Assembly (NCBI RefSeq): GCF_007830175.1
Contig: NZ_VLKH01000003.1
Span: 352,497 to 416,496 of the forward strand
Source of the DNA: Sedimentibacter saalensis
Lineage (GTDB): Bacteria > Bacillota > Clostridia > Tissierellales > Sedimentibacteraceae
Length of the DNA: 64,000 nt
Direction: 5' to 3'
The notes under the pieces were generated by a model. That model saw nothing but the letters and a program-made list of their open reading frames with translations. It had not been told where the DNA came from and made no database searches. Below, piece after piece: positions 52,475 through 61,258 of the stretch (within the stretch, counting starts at the first letter, position 1; each line of letters starts with the position of its first letter). The translations under genes were made by a program, and so were the position numbers.

Positions 52475-52502
52475 TTGACTTTAATTTTTATAAATATATA
52501 AT
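52475..52502 (+). promoter_or_regulatory. Promoter of the hydrogenase-like operon
   Basis: TTGACT and TATAAT with a 16-base spacer, 40 bases before the ATG at 52542. Confidence 0.65.
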
Positions 52503-52541
52503 GAATATATAAAGATAAATACAATATTACAGAGGGATAAA

Positions 52542-52799
52542 ATGACTGAATTAAAGATTTGCGTAGGCAGCGCCTGCCATTTGAAGGGTTCAACAGAAGT
52601 AATAGATATTTTCAAAAAATGCGTGGACAGCCGCAATGTTTCTGACAAAGTGGAAATAAAGGGTGCTTTTTGCCTGGGCCATTGCACAGAAGCTGTTTCT
52701 GTGTGCCTGAATGATAAAATCTATTCAGTTGCACCTGAAAATGCTGAAACTTTTTTTGATAAACATGTTATGGACAGTCTATGTGAGGAGTTATTATGA
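52542..52799 (+). CDS. Thioredoxin-like 2Fe-2S ferredoxin
   Basis: An 85-residue protein: ICVGSACHLKGSTEVIDIFK holds CxxxxC and GAFCLGHCTEA the CxxxC pair of the NuoE/thioredoxin-like [2Fe-2S] family. It is the length of a ferredoxin domain alone. It overlaps the next gene by four bases (ATGA) and is likely its electron partner. GAGGGA precedes the ATG. Confidence 0.85.
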   Translation: MTELKICVGSACHLKGSTEVIDIFKKCVDSRNVSDKVEIKGAFCLGHCTEAVSVCLNDKIYSVAPENAETFFDKHVMDSLCEELL

Positions 52800-54517
52800 G
52801 AATACTAGATTTTTATCCTACTAATTGCAAAAATTGTTACAAATGTGTGAGAAATTGTTCTGTGAAGGCAATAAAAATGATTGACGACCAGGCTCAAATT
52901 GTGGAAGAAAAATGTATTGCCTGCGGCAGCTGTTTCCAGGTATGTCCTCAAAATGCAAGAAACATTCATAGCGATCTTGACAATGTTTCTGAAGCGTTCA
53001 AGCAAGGAAAGAAAATCATAGTAACTATTGCACCGTCATATCTTGGGGTTTACGAAGAGCCGTACAAGCTTATTTCTGTGCTTAAGTACCTGGGTGCTTC
53101 TCTTGTTGAAGAAACAGCAATCGGTGCAGTCAAGGTTACTGAACTATACAAGAAATATATTGAAAGCACAGATTCAAGCAGCCTCATAACAACCTGCTGT
53201 CCTTCTGTAAATATGATGATTCAGACTTATTACCCTGACTTGATTAAATACATGTTGCCAATAGATTCTCCTATGATTGCCCACTGCAAAATGATAAGAA
53301 AGCGTCACGGCGAAGATGCCTACATTGTTTTTCTTGGACCATGCATATCAAAAAAATGTGAAGCCTATGGGTATCAGATATCCGGAATCATTGATGGAGT
53401 AATTTCATTTGAAGAACTGGACAAGTTGCTTGAAACAAGAAACATTGACATATCAAAATTTGAAGAAAGTCTGCCTGATCTTCAAGGCAACTATACAGGC
53501 AAAAAATATCCTCTTGAAAACGGCATATTGTCTGGTATGAAAGACACCATCACTTCAAACAAGTTCACTCCACTTTCAGTATCAGGAATTGATAATTTAA
53601 GAGGGGCATTTGAAGCTTTGGAAAACGGCGACCTTAATAATGTGCTTATAGAAGCAAACAGCTGCATTGGAGGATGTCTCGGGGGGCCTGCTGTCCCTAA
53701 GAAAAGCAAGAATGTGTTTGTAAGGAAGACTAAGACAAGGACTGAAATACGACCTTTCAAAAATATAAATATTAAAAATTACACAGATGAAGAAAAAGAT
53801 TTGGACTATGTGAGAAATTTCAGAAACAAGCAATATGTACATCCTGTTTATTCAGAAGAAGAAATATTAGATGTTCTTAAAAAAACAGGCAAGCACTCAA
53901 AATCAGACGAATTAAACTGCGGCGCATGCGGTTATGACACATGCAGAGACAAGGCAATCTCGGTTCTGGAAGGCCTTTCTCACCCTCAGATGTGCATGCC
54001 GTACATGCGAAGCGAAGCTGAAAAAATATCAAACATATATTTTCAGTATTCTCCAAGCATCATAGTTATTGTTGACACAGACCTGAACATACTTGATTTG
54101 AATCCTGTGGGAGAAAAAGCATTCAACACAAAAATAAACTCTGTGAGGAACAAAAATCTTTCAACTCTTATGCCGGTTGATGATTTCAAGGAAGTTCTTA
54201 CAACTGAAGAAAATACGGTTGGAAGGAAGCTCACTTTGGATAAGTACGGCATAATAGTCTTCGAACGCATCATATATCTGCCCAAAAATAAAATATTGTT
54301 TGGAATTTTAAACGACATCACTGATGATGAAATGAAAAAGGAACAAATAATAAACTTTAAGCTGAATACATTGGAAACGGCTGACAGAGTAATTGAAAAA
54401 CAAATGAGAGTTGCGCAGGAAATCGCAGGGCTTCTAGGTGAAACAACAGCCGAAACAAAGGCTGCTCTTCTCAAGCTTAAAAAAGTCGTCCTAGAGGAAA
54501 GTGAAAACAATGGATAA
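52796..54517 (+). CDS. HydS-like sensory [FeFe]-hydrogenase homologue with FeS and PAS domains
   Basis: A 573-residue protein. Two [4Fe-4S] motifs open it (C11-C14-C17-C21 and C40-C43-C46-C50). The hydrogenase large-subunit domain follows (about 75-345) with degenerate H-cluster loops TTCCPSV, LGPCISKKCEA and SCIGGCLGGPAVP. A third Fe-S element CGACGYDTCRDKA (about 375) precedes a PAS domain (about 410-510). Domain order matches the putative sensory hydrogenases; catalytic turnover is doubtful because the usual Met/Trp/Glu contacts of the H-cluster are altered. It presumably senses H2 or redox state. Confidence 0.88.
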   Translation: MRILDFYPTNCKNCYKCVRNCSVKAIKMIDDQAQIVEEKCIACGSCFQVCPQNARNIHSDLDNVSEAFKQGKKIIVTIAPSYLGVYEEPYKLISVLKYLGASLVEETAIGAVKVTELYKKYIESTDSSSLITTCCPSVNMMIQTYYPDLIKYMLPIDSPMIAHCKMIRKRHGEDAYIVFLGPCISKKCEAYGYQISGIIDGVISFEELDKLLETRNIDISKFEESLPDLQGNYTGKKYPLENGILSGMKDTITSNKFTPLSVSGIDNLRGAFEALENGDLNNVLIEANSCIGGCLGGPAVPKKSKNVFVRKTKTRTEIRPFKNINIKNYTDEEKDLDYVRNFRNKQYVHPVYSEEEILDVLKKTGKHSKSDELNCGACGYDTCRDKAISVLEGLSHPQMCMPYMRSEAEKISNIYFQYSPSIIVIVDTDLNILDLNPVGEKAFNTKINSVRNKNLSTLMPVDDFKEVLTTEENTVGRKLTLDKYGIIVFERIIYLPKNKILFGILNDITDDEMKKEQIINFKLNTLETADRVIEKQMRVAQEIAGLLGETTAETKAALLKLKKVVLEESENNG

Positions 54518-55676
54518 TTTTATAGATATTAATTATAAAAGTATAAACAAGCACAGCGAAGAACTTTGCGGCGACAAGGTGGAATATGTTTCTGATGACG
54601 ACGGATATATCATTGTAATGTCTGATGGCCTTGGAAGCGGCGTAAAAGCAAACATCCTTGCAACCATGACGACTAAAATTGCAGTTACCATGCTGAAAAA
54701 CGGAGCTTCAATAGATGACACCATTGAAACCATCATAAACACGCTGCCTGAGTGCAAGGTGAGAAAGCTTGCTTATTCAACATTTACCATAATTAAAATT
54801 GATAAGCACAACAATGTATACATTGCAGAATATGACAATCCTCCCTATTTTTATTATTCAGGCAAAAGAATTATTCCTGTTGAAAAAAAGGAGCGAATGA
54901 TTGGAGACAAAAAGATTTATGAGTCCAACTTTCAGCTTAACATGGGAGATACCATCTGTGTTGTAAGTGATGGAGCAATTCATGCCGGCATAGGTCAGAT
55001 GCTAAATCTGGGCTGGTCATGGAATGAAGTAAACGGATACCTGAAGGAGCTGAATAATGTAAATCGCTCTTCTCAGCTGGTCAATGGAAATTTCATAGGA
55101 GTATGCAACAATCTTTACAACAACAAGCCCGGTGATGATACGACCATTTTAACTGTAAAGGTTAGAAAGACTGAAGCTATAGATGTGTTTGTAGGTCCCC
55201 CTGCTGACAAAACGCTTGATACTTATCTGGCAAACATAATGAAGACAAGCAATAACATGAAAATAATTTGCGGCGGAACAACAGCACTCATTGCTGAAAG
55301 AGAACTTGAAAAGGAACTGATGGTTGATCTTGAATCAATGAAAAATGATATTCCTCCAATAGCATACATGGATGATTTTGATCTTGTTACAGAAGGAGTT
55401 TTAACTCTTGGAAAAACTCTTGAAAACATTAAAAAACTAAACAAAGCAAGCTATGAAGACTCTATAGAGTACAATGAATATGATGGTTGCTCTATTTTGA
55501 CAAACCTTCTGATGGATGTGGGCACACATATTAACTTTTATGTGGGAAGAGCCGTAAACCCTGCCCATCAAAATCCAAACTTCCCCATGGGCTACAACAT
55601 CAAGCAAAACATTGTTGAAGGGTTAATGGAAGAATTAAAAAAAGCAGGGAAAAATATTAATGTGATGTATTTATAA
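54510..55676 (+). CDS. SpoIIE-type PP2C serine phosphatase
   Basis: A 388-residue protein. The start is the ATG at 54510, overlapping the hydrogenase-like stop by eight bases. IVMSDGLGSGVKANILATMT is the PP2C metal-binding D-G block; VVSDGAIHAGIG and NNKPGDDTTILTVKV complete the SpoIIE fold (about residues 1-235). The C-terminal 150 residues (ICGGTTALIAERELEKELM) form an extra, uncharacterised domain. Such phosphatases act on anti-anti-sigma factors or other phosphoproteins. Translation is coupled to the sensor. Confidence 0.88.
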   Translation: MDNFIDINYKSINKHSEELCGDKVEYVSDDDGYIIVMSDGLGSGVKANILATMTTKIAVTMLKNGASIDDTIETIINTLPECKVRKLAYSTFTIIKIDKHNNVYIAEYDNPPYFYYSGKRIIPVEKKERMIGDKKIYESNFQLNMGDTICVVSDGAIHAGIGQMLNLGWSWNEVNGYLKELNNVNRSSQLVNGNFIGVCNNLYNNKPGDDTTILTVKVRKTEAIDVFVGPPADKTLDTYLANIMKTSNNMKIICGGTTALIAERELEKELMVDLESMKNDIPPIAYMDDFDLVTEGVLTLGKTLENIKKLNKASYEDSIEYNEYDGCSILTNLLMDVGTHINFYVGRAVNPAHQNPNFPMGYNIKQNIVEGLMEELKKAGKNINVMYL

Positions 55677-55686
55677 ATTCAGTTTT

Positions 55687-55740
55687 GTAGTGGAGGGTTA
55701 CTGCCCGCCCGCGGGAGTACACAAGGTCCTCCCCTACAAT
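55687..55740 (+). repeat. Dispersed GC-rich repeat, copy 1
   Basis: TGCCCGCCCGCGGGAGTACA followed by CAAGGTCCTCCCCTACAA. Same family as 57873 and 63945. Confidence 0.65.
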
Positions 55741-55767
55741 CTGTAGAATTCAATACTTATTAATTAT

Positions 55768-55797
55768 AGAGCAAGGACATCCTTGCTCTTTTTTTTC
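55768..55797 (+). terminator. Intrinsic terminator of the hydrogenase-like operon
   Basis: GAGCAAGGA pairs with TCCTTGCTC, then eight T. Confidence 0.9.
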
Positions 55798-55873
55798 ATA
55801 CATACAAAATACTACAAAATAGCTTGTATCATTAAGTTATAATTTTATTAACCAAATTATGTAGGAGGTCCAT

Positions 55874-57835
55874 ATGCGAAACAAAAAAATCATCTTTATT
55901 TTGTTAATTGCAATGTTAACAACTTTATTTCCTATTCAGGTATTTGCAGATGTTGTAACTGCAGACACAGTGTACATGAATGGAAACATTTATACTGTCG
56001 ATGAAAACTTTTCAAAGGTTGAGGCTATTGCCATAAAAGGACAGTATATCATTGGAACAGGAAGCAAAACAGAAGTTGACAAGTTTGTTGGTCCATCAAC
56101 ACAGGTTATTGACTTACAAGGCAAGACAGTAATTCCTGGTTTGATTGAAGGACACATGCATTATCCGGGTGAAGGACAAAAGTTAATTAAACTTGATGTA
56201 TTCTGGAAGCCAAAAGATGTTATATTGGCAGCTGTTAAAGCTGAAGCAGACAGACTTCCTGACGGTGAATGGATTACAGGCGGCGGATGGAATCAAGAAG
56301 TATGGGACATTCCTGAATTTCCCACTAAGGAAGATTTAGATTCTGTAGCACCAAATAACCCTGTTGCTTTAAAAAGAACTTGCGGACATGCAACCTGGGT
56401 TAATTCATTAGCGCTGAAATTAGGCGAAATCACAAAGGATACTCCAAATCCACAGGGCGGCGAAATTTTAAAGGATGCAAACGGAGAACCTACAGGAATA
56501 TTGACTGATACAGCTGCTGCATTTGTTAACAGCAAAATTCCCCCATTGACTGAAGAAAGAAAAAAAGAAGCTTTGCTTCTGGCACAGGAAGAATTGTTCT
56601 CATATGGGCTTACTACATCAATGGATGCAGGTTCAGGAGTAGAAGATATACAGCAAATGAAAGACTTATATGAATCCGGAGATTTGAAAATAAGATTGTA
56701 TGTAATGGTTGATTCAGGTCCGGATGCTGAAGCATATTACGAAAAGGGCCCTGAAGTAGGTCTGTATGACAACAGATTGACTATGAACTGCATTAAGTTT
56801 TATACTGATGGTTCATTAGGTGCAAGAAGTGCATGGATGCTTGAAGAATACTCAGACAGAGCAGGGCATTTCGGTAACAGCAGACATACTTACGATGAAT
56901 TTTATGAATTGATCAAGGCAGCAAGAGATAATGGGTTCCAGGTGGCAACTCATGCAATAGGTGATGCTGCAAACAAACAGGTTGTAGATATATATGAAAA
57001 GGTATTAAGTGAGAATCCTCTTGAAGATCACAGATACAGAATCGAGCATTTCCAGGTGGCTACACTGGAAGATATCCAAAGAATAGCTGACTTAGGAATA
57101 ATTCCTGCAATGCAATCAGTACATGCAACTTCAGACAAAAATATGGCTGAAGACAGAGTAGGCTCTGAGAGAATAAAAGGTGCATATGCATGGCGCAAGG
57201 TTTTAAATACAGGAAACATCATAGTGAACGGTTCAGATGCAAATGTTGAACTTGTTAATCCTTATCATGGATTATATGCAGCAGTAACAAGAGCAGGAAG
57301 AGACGGAGAACCTGTTGGCGGATGGTATCCTGAAGAATGTATGACACGTGAAGAAGCATTGCGTTCATTTACTATTTGGGCTGCTTATGGACAATTTGAA
57401 GATAAAATAAAAGGCTCTTTAGAAGAAGGAAAGCTTGCAGACTTTGTTGTCATTGACAGAGACTATATGACATGTCCATCAAGCGATATAAAAGACATAC
57501 TTCCATTAACTACTGTAGTTGGAGGAGAAGTAGTATATACTAAGGATAATTCTAATGTAACAGTTGTGTTCCAGGGTGACAAGATGGTATTTGATAGTGC
57601 TCCTGTTCTTGAAAACGGAACAACTTACGTACTGGCTAAAAATCTGTTTGTCAGCCTTGGAGTAGAATTTACATATGATGAAGTTAATAATAAGTATTAT
57701 GTAAATAATGGCAGTAGCAAAATAGAAATAGATGCCAAAGATGGTGTATATGTTCCTCTTCGTGCTGCAGCAGAATCCCTTGGATATAAAATTAACTGGT
57801 ATCAAAGCAGCATGTCAGTTTCAATAGGAAAATAA
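55874..57835 (+). CDS. Secreted amidohydrolase with copper-amine-oxidase-like C-terminal domain
   Basis: A 653-residue protein. A signal peptide (residues 1-25, ending FPIQVFA) precedes an amidohydrolase-3 domain like YtcJ (about 30-560): VIPGLIEGHMHYPGEGQ with the HxH, VATHAIGDAANKQ, HRYRIEHFQVA and NGSDANVELVNPYHG. The C-terminal 85 residues (VPLRAAAESLGYKINWYQ) are a copper amine oxidase N-terminal-like (stalk) domain common on clostridial cell-surface proteins. Substrate unknown. AGGAGG lies before the ATG. Confidence 0.88.
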   Translation: MRNKKIIFILLIAMLTTLFPIQVFADVVTADTVYMNGNIYTVDENFSKVEAIAIKGQYIIGTGSKTEVDKFVGPSTQVIDLQGKTVIPGLIEGHMHYPGEGQKLIKLDVFWKPKDVILAAVKAEADRLPDGEWITGGGWNQEVWDIPEFPTKEDLDSVAPNNPVALKRTCGHATWVNSLALKLGEITKDTPNPQGGEILKDANGEPTGILTDTAAAFVNSKIPPLTEERKKEALLLAQEELFSYGLTTSMDAGSGVEDIQQMKDLYESGDLKIRLYVMVDSGPDAEAYYEKGPEVGLYDNRLTMNCIKFYTDGSLGARSAWMLEEYSDRAGHFGNSRHTYDEFYELIKAARDNGFQVATHAIGDAANKQVVDIYEKVLSENPLEDHRYRIEHFQVATLEDIQRIADLGIIPAMQSVHATSDKNMAEDRVGSERIKGAYAWRKVLNTGNIIVNGSDANVELVNPYHGLYAAVTRAGRDGEPVGGWYPEECMTREEALRSFTIWAAYGQFEDKIKGSLEEGKLADFVVIDRDYMTCPSSDIKDILPLTTVVGGEVVYTKDNSNVTVVFQGDKMVFDSAPVLENGTTYVLAKNLFVSLGVEFTYDEVNNKYYVNNGSSKIEIDAKDGVYVPLRAAAESLGYKINWYQSSMSVSIGK

Positions 57836-57872
57836 TTTAGCTTATTTAAGACATTAATCTTTGTCATCAAAA

Positions 57873-57902
57873 TGCGGGAGGACAGTAGTCCTCCCCTACA
57901 AT
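57873..57902 (+). repeat. Dispersed GC-rich repeat, copy 2
   Basis: GCGGGAGGACAGTAG then TCCTCCCCTACAAT. Short form of the family at 55687. Confidence 0.65.
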
Positions 57903-57929
57903 TTGCTTAATATAATTCAATAGTACAAA

Positions 57930-57972
57930 TAAAAATCCTATGGAGTTAAAAATATTCTCCATAGGATTTTTT
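57930..57972. terminator. Bidirectional terminator between amidohydrolase and glpX
   Basis: AATCCTATGGAG pairs with CTCCATAGGATT; A/T runs on both sides. It serves the two converging genes. Confidence 0.9.
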
Positions 57973-57982
57973 ACAATTTTTA

Positions 57983-58960
57983 TTATTTCACATATGCGTA
58001 TGTGGGCTTTTTGTCTAATACATGAATTGTGTCTATGAAACGTATTGTGCCTGACTTAGAGCGGGTAACCATTGAGAAGGTCTGTGCCCTGTTGTTAGCC
58101 ATGTACCTTACTCCCTTTAATAGTTCACCGTCTGAAACTCCTGTCGCTGCAAAAATAATGTCATCACCCTTTGCCAGGTCCTCCATAGTGAGAACTCTGT
58201 CCCAGTTATCTCCTGCCATTTCCTTGCATCTTCTTCTCTCTTCTTCATTGTCAGGAACAAGTATTCCCTGGAACTCTCCTCCCAGACACTTGATGGCAGC
58301 AGCTGAAATTACTCCTTCGGGAGCTCCGCCTTTTCCAATCATCATGTCCACTCCGGAATCATCAAAGCATGTAGCTATGGCAGCAGCAACGTCACCGTCT
58401 CCAAACAGCTTAATTCTTGCACCAACAGCCCTTGCTCTGTTAATAAAATCTGCATGTCTTTCCCTGTCCTGCATTATTACAGTTACTTCAGTTATATCCT
58501 TGTTAAGTGCCTTTGCAACATTGTACAGGTTTTCTTCAATTGGAGCTGTGATGTCAATGTGTCCTGCTGCCTGAGGTCCAACTGCAATTTTATGCATGTA
58601 CATATCAGGAGCATGAAGAAGGCATCCTTTAGGTGCCACAGCAACAACAGCCAATGCTCCGGGCAATCCCTTTGCCACAAGTTTTGTTCCGTCAAGAGGG
58701 TCTACTGCTATATCAATTTCAGGGGAACCTGCTTCCCATGTTCCGATTTTTTCTCCGATATAAAGCATAGGGGCTTCATCAAGTTCACCCTCACCTATTA
58801 CAACAGTGCCTGAAATATCAAGAACCTGAAACATGCTTCTCATTCCGTCAACAGCAGCCTGATCGGCAATTTCCTTGTTTCCTCTTCCCATGTATTTTCC
58901 ACAGCCCAGTGCAGCAGCTTCTGTAACCCTTACTATATTAAGCGCAAGTTCTCTATCCAT
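57983..58960 (-). CDS. glpX: Fructose-1,6-bisphosphatase class II
   Basis: A 325-residue protein of standard GlpX length. AALGCGKYMGRGNKEIAD, IDIAVDPLDGTKLVAKGLPG (the DPLDGT metal/phosphate motif) and MMIGKGGAPEGVISAAA are diagnostic. It removes the 1-phosphate in gluconeogenesis. A single transcription unit, ended by the shared terminator at 57930. Confidence 0.95.
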   Translation of the reverse strand: MDRELALNIVRVTEAAALGCGKYMGRGNKEIADQAAVDGMRSMFQVLDISGTVVIGEGELDEAPMLYIGEKIGTWEAGSPEIDIAVDPLDGTKLVAKGLPGALAVVAVAPKGCLLHAPDMYMHKIAVGPQAAGHIDITAPIEENLYNVAKALNKDITEVTVIMQDRERHADFINRARAVGARIKLFGDGDVAAAIATCFDDSGVDMMIGKGGAPEGVISAAAIKCLGGEFQGILVPDNEEERRRCKEMAGDNWDRVLTMEDLAKGDDIIFAATGVSDGELLKGVRYMANNRAQTFSMVTRSKSGTIRFIDTIHVLDKKPTYAYVK

Positions 58961-59131
58961 ATAAATCTCCCTATTGTTTTTTTATAGTGTAACACATTCG
59001 ACAGATTTTGTGAAGTATGACACGTTATATTTTACAATTTTTAAATCATACTAATAATGCTACAATTTGTACTATTTGTATATTCTTTTCATACAATTAT
59101 TTATTATGAAAATTTAATAATTAACAATCAA

Positions 59132-59160
59132 TTGACTATATTATGCAAATCAGTTAAAAT
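59132..59160 (+). promoter_or_regulatory. Promoter of the kce-like gene
   Basis: TTGACT, 17 bases, TAAAAT; 37 bases upstream of the ATG at 59198. Confidence 0.7.
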
Positions 59161-59197
59161 GTTGGTAGGCAAAGAATTATAAAAATGGAGGGTTACA

Positions 59198-60016
59198 ATG
59201 GAAAAATTAATTATCACTGCTTGCTTAACAGGAGCAGAAGTAACAAGAGAACAACAGCCAAATCTTCCCCTGACACCGGATGAAATAGCTGAAGCAGCAT
59301 ACCAGTGCTACCTGGCTGGTGCATCAATGGTTCATGTTCATGCAAGGGATGAAAAGGGCAATCCTACGCAGGACTATGCAGTTTACAAAGAAATAAAGGA
59401 AAAAATCGAAGCAAAATGCAACATCATATTTCAACCGTCTACAGGAGGAGCTACCTGGCATACACCTCAGCAGAGAATGCAGCCAATTGAACTCAGTCCT
59501 GAAATGGCAACACTGAGCATGGGTACTTGCAACTTTGCTGATGATGTGTTTATGAACACTGAAGAAAACATTAAAATATTTGCTAATAGAATGAATGAAC
59601 TTGGAGTAAAACCTGAACTTGAATGCTTTGAAAAAGGAATGGTTGACACAGCTCTTCGTTTTGCTAAAAAGGGACTTATTAAAACTCCTATGCACTTTGA
59701 CTTTGTTCTTGGAGTTCCGGGAGCAATGGGCGGAGAATTGAGAGATTTGTTATACATGGTTGAATCAATACCTGCTGATTCCACATGGACAGTTGCAGGA
59801 GTTGGAAGATATCAGCTTCCTCTTAACATAGCAGCAATCATGCTTGGAGGCCATGCTAGAACAGGTTTTGAAGACAACATTTACTACAAAAAAGGCGAAA
59901 TTGCAACATCAAATGCACAGCTAGTTGAAAGAGTTGCAAGACTTTCAAGAGAAATGGGCCGTGAAGTAGCAACACCTGATGAAGCAAGAGCAATCCTTGG
60001 ATTACAAGTAAAATAA
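59198..60016 (+). CDS. kce: Beta-keto acid cleavage enzyme (Kce/BKACE, DUF849)
   Basis: A 272-residue protein. MVHVHARD places His at residues 46 and 48, the positions of the zinc ligands in characterised Kce, with the third ligand Glu near 225 in HARTGFEDNIYY. FQPSTGGATW and VAGVGRYQLPLN are further conserved blocks. The family cleaves a beta-keto acid with acetyl-CoA; 3-keto-5-aminohexanoate (lysine fermentation) is the best-known substrate. No other lysine-fermentation genes lie beside it, so the substrate is a guess. Confidence 0.85.
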   Translation: MEKLIITACLTGAEVTREQQPNLPLTPDEIAEAAYQCYLAGASMVHVHARDEKGNPTQDYAVYKEIKEKIEAKCNIIFQPSTGGATWHTPQQRMQPIELSPEMATLSMGTCNFADDVFMNTEENIKIFANRMNELGVKPELECFEKGMVDTALRFAKKGLIKTPMHFDFVLGVPGAMGGELRDLLYMVESIPADSTWTVAGVGRYQLPLNIAAIMLGGHARTGFEDNIYYKKGEIATSNAQLVERVARLSREMGREVATPDEARAILGLQVK

Positions 60017-60030
60017 GTTATAAAAATATT

Positions 60031-60169
60031 AAATGGACTGTTGCATTTAGCTTTTCATGTCATCCTGAGCGATAGCGAAGGATCTCATCTTTTGAAGTTA
60101 TGAGATTCTTCGGGCTAAAGCCCTCAGAATGACACGATATTAAGCACTAATTCAACAGCCCATTTTTTT
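60031..60169 (+). terminator. Terminator with inserted dispersed repeat
   Basis: AAATGGACTGTTG pairs with CAACAGCCCATTT (one mismatch) followed by seven T. About 110 bases lie in the loop, of which 60056-60136 is a dispersed repeat. It probably ends the kce transcript. Confidence 0.65.
60056..60136 (+). repeat. Dispersed palindromic repeat (CATCCTGAGC...CAGAATGACA type)
   Basis: TGTCATCCTGAGCGATAGCG, AAGGATCTCATCTTTTG, TGAGATTCTTCGGGC, CCCTCAGAATGACA. The two ends pair: TGTCATCCTGAG with CTCAGAATGACA. Confidence 0.75.
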
Positions 60170-60196
60170 ATTCTTTTAAACTCTTCATTCTTAATT

Positions 60197-61258
60197 TTAC
60201 TTTTCCATTGCCAATTCCACAAGCTTCACAATCAAGTCTTTGTATTCAATGCCTATTTTCTTAAGCATTGAAGGATAACGGCTTAAATCTGTGAGTCCGG
60301 GAATTGTGTTTATTTCATTTAAATAAATTTTGTTTTCAGGAGTAACAAACATGTCAACTCTTGAAAGTCCCTTGCAGCCCAAAGCTCTATATGTTCCTTC
60401 AGCTATTTGTTTTGCTTCTTTTTTAAGCTCATCGCTTATTCTTGCAGGACAGTGGATTTTTGAATTATGCTGAGAATATTTCTCCACATAATCGAAGAAA
60501 TCATTTTTTGTGTCAATTTCGTCAACTTCACCTATTATAAGTTCTTCATTTCCTACTACAGCACAGCCGATTTCAAATCCCTGTATCATTTTTTCAATTA
60601 TTACCTTGTCGTCATATTCAAAGGCTTCCATTATTCCCTTTTCAAACTCATCATAATTTCTTACTTTGCTTATTCCAAGGGAAGAACCGTTGTTTGCAGG
60701 TTTGATAAACATTGGAAGCTCAAGTTTCTCAAGAGCTTCTTCATATAATTTTTTTACATTAAGCTTATTTGAGTTAACTGCCCTCATGAAAGGTGCTGTC
60801 ATGATTCCTGCCATTTCACAGATTACATGAGTGAATTCCTTGTCCATGCTGACAGCAGATGCAGTCATGCCGCATCCTACAAAAGGAATTCCAGTCATCT
60901 GACAAAGTCCCTGTATTGTTCCGTCTTCGCCGTTTCTTCCATGAAGAACCGGGAATATGCAGTCAATTGCTATTTTCTCAAATGTACCTTTTTCTTCATC
61001 AAGCTTTATCAGTCCTTTGAAGTTGTTGTCCATGCTCAAGAGAACAGGACTTAACTTTTCCTGATGCCATGTATCATCATTTACTTTATCAGCCGTACCT
61101 TCATAGTGAAGCCATTTTCCGTCCTTTGTAATTCCTATCAAAGTTACATCAAATAAATCTTCCGGCACATTCTTGATTATTGCAGCTGCTGAATGCAGTG
61201 AAACTGAATATTCGTCGGATTTTCCACCAAACAGTATTGCAAGTTTAGTTTTATTCAT
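60197..61258 (-). CDS. ddl: D-alanine--D-alanine ligase
   Basis: A 353-residue protein of normal length. AILFGGKSDEYSVSLHSAAA is the N-terminal G-loop; VLHGRNGEDGTIQGLCQMTG, MFIKPANNGSSLGISKV and VDMFVTPENKIYLNEINTIP are the characteristic ATP-grasp elements. It makes the D-Ala-D-Ala dipeptide for peptidoglycan. The start overlaps the murF stop by eight bases, so the two are coupled. Confidence 0.95.
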   Translation of the reverse strand: MNKTKLAILFGGKSDEYSVSLHSAAAIIKNVPEDLFDVTLIGITKDGKWLHYEGTADKVNDDTWHQEKLSPVLLSMDNNFKGLIKLDEEKGTFEKIAIDCIFPVLHGRNGEDGTIQGLCQMTGIPFVGCGMTASAVSMDKEFTHVICEMAGIMTAPFMRAVNSNKLNVKKLYEEALEKLELPMFIKPANNGSSLGISKVRNYDEFEKGIMEAFEYDDKVIIEKMIQGFEIGCAVVGNEELIIGEVDEIDTKNDFFDYVEKYSQHNSKIHCPARISDELKKEAKQIAEGTYRALGCKGLSRVDMFVTPENKIYLNEINTIPGLTDLSRYPSMLKKIGIEYKDLIVKLVELAMEK

